9,991 nt of DNA from contig JAUWMO010000105.1 of NCBI GenBank assembly GCA_030613125.1, positions 1-9,991 of the forward strand, written 5' to 3'. This document shows, one piece after another, positions 5,462-9,991 of the stretch. The notes beneath the pieces were generated by a model. That model was not told the origin of the DNA and ran no database searches. It saw only the letters and a program-made list of their open reading frames with translations. Each line of letters opens with the position of its first letter. Within the stretch, counting starts at the first letter, position 1. This DNA comes from Bacteroidota bacterium. GTDB lineage: Bacteria > Bacteroidota > Bacteroidia > Bacteroidales > VadinHA17. The translations under genes and the position numbers were made by a program.

Positions 5462-6373
5462 CTACCTGGTGAATTCACGGAATATCTGTTCAAGGCTTTT
5501 TTCCTGTTCCTGAAGAGAAAGAACGGTAAGTTTGTTTTTAACAGCAAACTGAAAGATATCAGGACGAATATCCTGATTTCCCAAACCCTGAATGATCCAC
5601 GAAGTTTTATTAATCATCTTCACCTTCTGTACTCCGGGAATCTGTTTTATAATTTCCTGGTCAACACTGCTTTTAAATTCGACAAGTACGGTTTGAAGAT
5701 TATCACCAAGATTTAAATGAATATTATTTGTTGAATCATCTGCAACAATTTCTCCTTTGTTAATAATAATAATATGATCGCAGATAGCTTCAACTTCCTG
5801 CATAATATGAGTTGATAAAATGACTGTTTTTTCTTTGCCGGTTTCCGATATCAGACTTCTTATCTCAACAATCTGGTTAGGATCAAGCCCGGATGTTGGT
5901 TCATCTAATATCAGAATATCCGGATTGTGGATCAATGCCTGGGCTATACCAACCCGTTGCCTGAAACCTTTTGAAAGAGCCCCTATCTTTTTGTTTTGCT
6001 CAGGTTCCAGACCGGTTAGTTTAATAATTTCATTGATCCTGTGTTTCAGTTTTCTTCCAAGTTTGTATATACGGCCGGTAAATTCAAGATATTCCCGAAC
6101 ATACATTTCAGTATATAATGGATTGTTTTCAGGCAAATATCCAATGTTTTTTCTGATTGCCACCGGATCTTTATAAGTATCAATTCCGTTAATAATTACC
6201 TGGCCGGAGCTTTGTGAAATAAACCCTGTAATAATCTTCATCAGAGTGGATTTCCCGGCCCCATTGGGTCCAAGTAGCCCAACAATTTTACCGGTACTCA
6301 CAGTCATTGAAACATTATTCAAGGCTTTTTGTTTCCCGTAGAATTTTGTGATATTTTTTACTTCTATTGACAT
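5462..6373 (-). CDS. gldA: GldA-like ABC transporter ATP-binding protein
   Basis: The 303-residue product is a single ABC ATPase. It has Walker A GPNGAGKST (35-43), an ABC signature in the variant form LSKGFRQR (133-140), Walker B ILILDEP (153-159) and the switch His189 in STHIMQEVEA. Where the Q-loop glutamine is expected, the sequence reads IGYLPENNPLY, as is usual in the NatA/GldA branch. Residues 215-303 are a C-terminal extension typical of that branch. The N-terminus MSIEVKNITKFYGKQKALNN closely recalls GldA, which works with GldF and GldG in gliding motility in Flavobacterium. Many non-gliding Bacteroidota also carry such genes, so motility cannot be inferred. No membrane partner genes are adjacent. 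It is divergent from putP, with its own promoter match at 6385-6417. Confidence 0.82.
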   Translation of the reverse strand: MSIEVKNITKFYGKQKALNNVSMTVSTGKIVGLLGPNGAGKSTLMKIITGFISQSSGQVIINGIDTYKDPVAIRKNIGYLPENNPLYTEMYVREYLEFTGRIYKLGRKLKHRINEIIKLTGLEPEQNKKIGALSKGFRQRVGIAQALIHNPDILILDEPTSGLDPNQIVEIRSLISETGKEKTVILSTHIMQEVEAICDHIIIINKGEIVADDSTNNIHLNLGDNLQTVLVEFKSSVDQEIIKQIPGVQKVKMINKTSWIIQGLGNQDIRPDIFQFAVKNKLTVLSLQEQEKSLEQIFREFTR

Positions 6374-6384
6374 AATTGGTAATG

Positions 6385-6417
6385 CAAAGGTAAAGATTTT
6401 GATTTTTTCCTGCCAAA
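6385..6417 (-). promoter_or_regulatory. Bacteroidota-type promoter for gldA
   Basis: On the minus strand a TTTG -33 element (6414-6417) and a perfect TACCTTTG -7 element (6385-6392) are separated by 21 bp, the spacing expected in this phylum. Only 11 bases lie between the -7 box and the ATG at 6373, so the mRNA leader would be just a few bases long. Confidence 0.6.
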
Positions 6418-6471
6418 AGTTTTAGGGATATCTTTTATCTTTACCATTTTTAAACCAAGTCTTATCTGTTT

Positions 6472-7905
6472 ATGAATTATACCCTCATCGGATTTATATT
6501 ATACCTGGCCCTTGTTCTGATTGTCGGTTCCATAACTTATCGGATAAACAAGTCACACAAGGATTTTTTCCTTGCAGGACGAAGGTTGAATCCCTGGGTA
6601 GTTGCCTTTTCGGAAAGAGCTTCCGGGGAATCAGCCTGGTTGCTATTGGGCCTTCCCGGAGCTGCCTTTGCTTTGGGTTTTTTGGAAATGTGGACGGCCA
6701 TGGGATGTGTATTGGGGATCATTTTTTATTGGTATGTGATCGCTCAAGGGTTACGGGAGGAATCTGAAAAGTTTCAGGCTATTACATTACCAAACTTTTT
6801 TGCCGAGAAACTTGGCGAGGGACAAAAGATCATTCGTGTTGTTGCTACCCTTATCATTGTGTTTTTCTTCACCTTTTATCTTGCTGCCCAGTTCAACGGT
6901 GCCGGTAAAGTCTTATTTGTAACCTTTGGCATTTCTTCTTTTTGGGGAATGGTAATCGGTGCTGTGGTAATTATTTTTTATACTATGATGGGCGGATTTT
7001 TTGCAGTTGCCTGGACAGATTTTATTCAGGGTTTCTTAATGATTGGGGCCTTAGTTATATTGCCTGTTGCAGGGCTTATTGAAATGGCTGCTAATGGCGA
7101 CACCTTACAATCTTCGCTTCATGAGTTAAATCCAAATTATATCAGCTTTGTTGGAGGTGCGAAGGGTTGGGCTGCAGTGAGTGTGATCGTGGGAGGGTTA
7201 AGCTGGTTCTTTGGGTATATGGGACAACCTCATTTGCTTACAAGGTTTATGGCAATTAAAGATCCAGGGAAAATTAAGGTAAGTAGAAGAATTGCTATTA
7301 CCTGGGCAATTCCTGCATTTACCGGTGCTATGGTTATCGGATTAGTTGGGTTATCAATGTATGGTTCTGAGTATTTCAGCGATGTTGAGCAAATTATGCC
7401 TACCCTGGCTAATGAACTTTTACCTGCCTGGTTGGCCGGGATATTTATTTCAGCTGCAGTTGCAGCAATGATGTCTACTGCTGATAGTCAGCTATTGGTA
7501 ATATCTTCATCGGTGATTGAGGATTTTTATAATAAAACCCTGGGTAAAAAAGTTAATGAAAAGACTTTATTAAATCTGAGCCGAATCATTACTGTAGTAG
7601 TAGGTGTTTTTGCCTTTAGTGTTGCCGTTACTTCCAGTGAACTGATATTTAGCTTGGTTTCCTATGCCTGGTCGGGCCTGGGAGCCTCATTTGGACCAGC
7701 ATTATTGTTGTTGTTGAAATGGAAAAGGACTACCTGGAAAGGAGTTCTTGCCGGAATGTTAACAGGCTCAGTAGTTACGATAATCTGGTCAGAAATTGAA
7801 TTACTTGATACTGCTTTATCTGCCAGGTTTGTTTCATTTGTTTTAGCCTTTCTGGCAGTTGTTGTTGTGAGTTTGTTTTCCTCAGACAAAAAAAAGGGCA
7901 CCTAA
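6472..7905 (+). CDS. putP: Sodium/proline symporter, SSS family
   Basis: The 477-residue membrane protein has about 13 hydrophobic segments, as expected for the LeuT-fold sodium:solute symporters, and would import proline or a similar solute with Na+ across the cytoplasmic membrane. PutP hallmarks are DFFLAGRRLNPWVVAFSERASGES around 31-54 followed by WLLLGLPGAAF, WFFGYMGQPHLLTRFMA (245-261) and MMSTADSQLLV (333-343). In the last, Ser335 and Thr336 match the Na+-binding Ser/Thr pair of E. coli PutP (S340/T341). At the position of E. coli Asp55, important for Na+ coupling, there is Gly52 with Glu53 next to it, so the cation site may differ. Substrate is inferred from overall similarity; a related amino-acid substrate is possible. 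It is divergent from gldA; mscL follows 61 bp downstream on the same strand. Confidence 0.88.
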   Translation: MNYTLIGFILYLALVLIVGSITYRINKSHKDFFLAGRRLNPWVVAFSERASGESAWLLLGLPGAAFALGFLEMWTAMGCVLGIIFYWYVIAQGLREESEKFQAITLPNFFAEKLGEGQKIIRVVATLIIVFFFTFYLAAQFNGAGKVLFVTFGISSFWGMVIGAVVIIFYTMMGGFFAVAWTDFIQGFLMIGALVILPVAGLIEMAANGDTLQSSLHELNPNYISFVGGAKGWAAVSVIVGGLSWFFGYMGQPHLLTRFMAIKDPGKIKVSRRIAITWAIPAFTGAMVIGLVGLSMYGSEYFSDVEQIMPTLANELLPAWLAGIFISAAVAAMMSTADSQLLVISSSVIEDFYNKTLGKKVNEKTLLNLSRIITVVVGVFAFSVAVTSSELIFSLVSYAWSGLGASFGPALLLLLKWKRTTWKGVLAGMLTGSVVTIIWSEIELLDTALSARFVSFVLAFLAVVVVSLFSSDKKKGT

Positions 7906-7966
7906 TCAAGTAAAAGTATAACATGAATAATATGGAATAATTTTATACTATTTAAAACATAACAAA

Positions 7967-8398
7967 ATGAAAAAGATATTTAAAGAATTCAAAGAGTTTG
8001 CAATAAAAGGGAATATGTTTGACATGGCAATAGGTATTATTATTGGATCAGCTTTTTCCAAGGTTGTAAATTCAATAGTTGGAGATATTTTTATGCCGCC
8101 TTTAGGATATATGCTTGGAAAAGTAGATTTAAAAGAACTTAAATGGATTTTGCATAAGGCGGAAATAAATTCATCCGGAGAGATCATTAATAATGCTGTA
8201 GTGTTTAGTTATGGTAATTTTATACAGATATGCATTGATTTCCTGGTAGTTGCCATATCAGTTTTCCTTATTATAAAACTTTTTAACAATTTAAGAAGAA
8301 AAGCGGAAGATCCACAAGTAGAAGAAGTTCCTACACCGGCTAATATTGTTTTACTCTCCGAAATCAGGGATCTGTTGAAGCAGAACAATACTAAATAA
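7967..8398 (+). CDS. mscL: Large-conductance mechanosensitive channel
   Basis: MscL is a homopentameric inner-membrane pore that opens under high membrane tension and releases solutes when cells are suddenly diluted. The 143-residue length is normal. The N-terminal amphipathic helix MKKIFKEFKEF leads into TM1, with AIKGNMFDMAIGIIIGSAFS (12-31), including the small-residue packing face that lines the gate. A short periplasmic loop (about 50-80) precedes TM2, which starts in YGNFIQICIDFLVVA (82-96). The charged tail after residue 108 (NNLRRKAEDPQVEE) and the C-terminal helix LLSEIRDLLKQ are typical. The gene follows putP in the same direction, so an osmotic link between the two is plausible though not shown. 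Confidence 0.96.
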   Translation: MKKIFKEFKEFAIKGNMFDMAIGIIIGSAFSKVVNSIVGDIFMPPLGYMLGKVDLKELKWILHKAEINSSGEIINNAVVFSYGNFIQICIDFLVVAISVFLIIKLFNNLRRKAEDPQVEEVPTPANIVLLSEIRDLLKQNNTK

Positions 8399-8407
8399 AA
8401 AGTTTTG

Positions 8408-8426
8408 TCCGAAGGACTCCTTTGGA
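8408..8426 (-). terminator. Possible intrinsic terminator between mscL and the stress-protein gene
   Basis: The sequence tccgaagg-act-cctttgga forms an 8-bp stem with one G/T pair and a 3-base loop. On the minus strand it is followed by caaaacttttt, giving a short U-run, so it best fits the end of the stress-protein transcript. On the plus strand, after mscL, no U-run follows. It lies in the 55-bp gap between the convergent genes. Confidence 0.4.
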
Positions 8427-8453
8427 GAAGATCAGGAAATGTTATATATTGGA

Positions 8454-9299
8454 TTATCCATACATGTACTGGCTTATTTTTGCAAAACTTGTCAAAGGAT
8501 TTACACACATGACAGGGATCTTCGAACTATTTGCTATAATATATTGCTCCTTGGCACCTAGCACATAGTTTGCCATGGTAATATTTTTCGTTGTTGTGAT
8601 AAGAATTAAATCTGCATTCATATCCTGGGCAAATGCCACAGAATCTTTAGCAAAATTGCCTGATTTTGGTAATTCGTGTATTTCATATTCAATCCTGTTC
8701 TGAATAAGGTATTTAATGGCAAAATTCAGATTAATGTTCATCTTTCTTAAAAGGTGCTTATCAGTTACTTTCTGTTTCAGGACATTGACTTTAGAATCAA
8801 AGTATTTTCCCATATAAATTGCCCATTGCAGTTTTTCTTTGTTCTCCGATTTAAAATCTACAGGAAATACAATGTTTCTATATTTATTCCAGTCTGAAGG
8901 TTTTTCCTGAACAACAATAAATGGAACCTTTGTACCCACAATAACTTTTAACGCCCAGCTTCCGGTAATTTTCTGAATTCCTTTCATTCCATGAGTACCC
9001 ATGATAACCATGCTAACTTCATTTTCATTGGCATATTCTGATATTGCTGAAAAAATTCTTCCTACACAGATTATCCCTTCAATTTTTATCTCATATTTTT
9101 TTTCATACTTTTCTGCTATCCAATCCAGTGTAGATTGCAGCTTTCCTTTTTCCATCTTAGAGATTTTCTTCTCAATTACATGTTGAAGAACGATTTTACT
9201 ATCTACCATTTTGGCTATTTTAATACCATGCAATAATGCGTTTTCAGCAACATCAGTAAAATCCCACGGAACTAAAATGAATTTTCTTTCTCTATCCAT
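8454..9299 (-). CDS. Two-domain universal stress protein (UspA family)
   Basis: The 281-residue product has two UspA-type domains. Domain 1 (about 7-131) begins FILVPWDFTDVAENAL, with Asp13 at the usual nucleotide-contact position, and carries MGTHGMKGIQKITGSWA (100-116). This is the ATP-binding G2xG...GS loop, but with eight rather than nine residues between the second Gly and the GS. Domain 2 (about 140-268) keeps the opening RNIVFPVDF but its loop region (ITTTKNITMANYVLGAKEQY) has lost the glycine motif, so only domain 1 is likely to bind nucleotide. Such proteins are cytoplasmic and usually induced by starvation or stress. The frame opens 13 codons earlier at 9338, but the ATG at 9299 gives the family-like N-terminus. 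A near-consensus promoter lies upstream. Confidence 0.85.
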   Translation of the reverse strand: MDRERKFILVPWDFTDVAENALLHGIKIAKMVDSKIVLQHVIEKKISKMEKGKLQSTLDWIAEKYEKKYEIKIEGIICVGRIFSAISEYANENEVSMVIMGTHGMKGIQKITGSWALKVIVGTKVPFIVVQEKPSDWNKYRNIVFPVDFKSENKEKLQWAIYMGKYFDSKVNVLKQKVTDKHLLRKMNINLNFAIKYLIQNRIEYEIHELPKSGNFAKDSVAFAQDMNADLILITTTKNITMANYVLGAKEQYIIANSSKIPVMCVNPLTSFAKISQYMYG

Positions 9300-9344
9300 T
9301 ATCAAATAATTTTGAAGCAGAATAATTTCATTTAGCAATTCTTA

Positions 9345-9379
9345 TAAAGGTATTAAAAAAATAAAAAAATTAAACCAAA
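9345..9379 (-). promoter_or_regulatory. Candidate promoter of the universal stress protein gene
   Basis: The minus strand shows TTTG (9376-9379), a 23-bp spacer and TACCTTTA (9345-9352), one base off the -7 consensus TAnnTTTG. It is 45 bp before the chosen ATG. If the earlier ATG at 9338 were used instead, translation would start almost at the transcript end. Confidence 0.35.
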
Positions 9380-9474
9380 TAACTCCGATATAGAATAAAT
9401 TTCCTGGTAAAAAAGACAAAATATTTTTAAAACAATTAAGGATTGTGACAGGGCTATCCCTAACGGAAAAGTTG

Positions 9475-9482
9475 TATTTTTG
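9475..9482 (+). promoter_or_regulatory. -7 box for asnS
   Basis: TATTTTTG matches the Bacteroidota TAnnTTTG element exactly and ends 31 bp before the asnS start codon. No good TTTG -33 element was found at the expected distance, so this is a partial promoter match. Confidence 0.45.
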
Positions 9483-9513
9483 TTTCAAATTGTAAAATCG
9501 AAAAACAGACAGA

Positions 9514-9991
9514 ATGCAAGACAGAGAAAAAATCAGTGAATTACTTAACTCAGGTGAATTTAACAAGGAGGTTGAGATCAAAGGCTGGGTTCGTACTAAA
9601 CGTGGGAATAATAAAATTGCTTTTGTTGCAGTTAATGACGGATCCATTATTCATAATATCCAGGTAGTTGTTGAGATCGATAAGTTTGATGAAGAGGTGA
9701 TAGGTGGAATTTCTACCGGAGCGTGTGTAAGAGTAGCAGGAACCCTTGTGGAATCAATGGGGAAAGGTCAGAAAGTTGAAATTCAGGCTAAGGAAATTGA
9801 AATTTATGGTTTAGCTGACCCTGCTACTTATCCACTTCAAAAAAAGGGTCACACACTGGAATTCTTAAGAACTATAGCACATTTAAGACCGCGAACAAAT
9901 ACTTTTGGCGCTATTTTCAGAATCAGACATTCATTGGCTTTTGCAATTCATAAATATTTTGACGAAAACGGATTTTATTGTTTGCATACTC
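9514..9991 (+). CDS. asnS: Asparaginyl-tRNA synthetase, N-terminal part (cut by window end)
   Basis: The visible 159 codons encode the N-terminus of a class II aminoacyl-tRNA synthetase that charges tRNA-Asn with asparagine in the cytoplasm. Residues 1-100 form the OB-fold anticodon-binding domain, including VEIKGWVRTKRGNNKIAF and NDGSIIHNIQVVV. The linker and start of the catalytic domain follow: YPLQKKGHTLEFLRTIAHLR and RTNTFGAIFRIRHSLAFAIH, which opens motif 1. TNTFGA and the HTLEFLR stretch are typical of AsnRS rather than AspRS. The ATG at 9514 gives a start like that of known AsnRS proteins. Motifs 2 and 3 lie beyond the window. It is divergent from the universal stress protein gene. 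Confidence 0.95.
   Translation, partial: MQDREKISELLNSGEFNKEVEIKGWVRTKRGNNKIAFVAVNDGSIIHNIQVVVEIDKFDEEVIGGISTGACVRVAGTLVESMGKGQKVEIQAKEIEIYGLADPATYPLQKKGHTLEFLRTIAHLRPRTNTFGAIFRIRHSLAFAIHKYFDENGFYCLHT

Noticed and set aside
5441..5716. Plus-strand open frame across the gldA end
   Set aside because: It is antisense to the GldA C-terminal coding region and not family-like.
9300..9338. N-terminal extension of the universal stress protein by 13 residues
   Set aside because: The internal ATG at 9299 places the conserved first strand at the usual distance from the N-terminus.
9342..9647. Minus-strand open frame antisense to the start of asnS
   Set aside because: It overlaps a clear asnS gene and shows no family features.

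Overview
The window is AT-rich and looks like chromosomal DNA from a member of the Bacteroidota, probably in or near the Bacteroidales/Marinilabiliales (inferred from gene content only). The evidence is a UpxY-type NusG paralogue, a GldA-type ABC ATPase, a 444-residue MetK longer than the E. coli form, a Bacteroidota-style AsnS, and promoter boxes matching the TAnnTTTG (-7) / TTTG (-33) pattern of this phylum.

Layout. Positions 1-406 hold a fragment of a GIY-YIG endonuclease gene (minus strand), REP-like hairpins and no intact gene. A winged-helix/nucleotidyltransferase-like regulator (407-952) and a UpxY/NusG-like antiterminator (1148-1672) follow, both on the minus strand and pointing out of the window; a polysaccharide locus may lie beyond the left edge, but it cannot be seen. 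A 676-base gap (1673-2348) is packed with inverted repeats: two palindromes, a MITE-like element and a tandem pair of cloverleaf-like elements. A DUF1972-type glycosyltransferase runs rightward (2349-3452) and converges on metK (3640-4974, minus), with GC-rich palindromes between them. The 487 bases upstream of metK hold an 11-bp tandem array and a 7-bp tandem array interrupted by an 87-bp palindrome.

The right half is ordinary housekeeping and membrane content: gldA (minus) divergent from putP (plus), then mscL (plus) converging on a two-domain universal stress protein (minus), which is divergent from asnS (plus, cut by the window end). PutP (Na+/proline uptake) and MscL (osmotic release valve) are on the same strand 61 bp apart and both relate to osmotic balance, but co-regulation is not shown.

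The genes belong to known families. The most unusual content is the intergenic repeat structure. The strongest case is 2206-2310, where two tandem ~50-bp copies share one fold, with a compensatory base-pair change in the first hairpin, 39 bp before a glycosyltransferase gene. No phage, plasmid, CRISPR, rRNA or tRNA feature was recognised.
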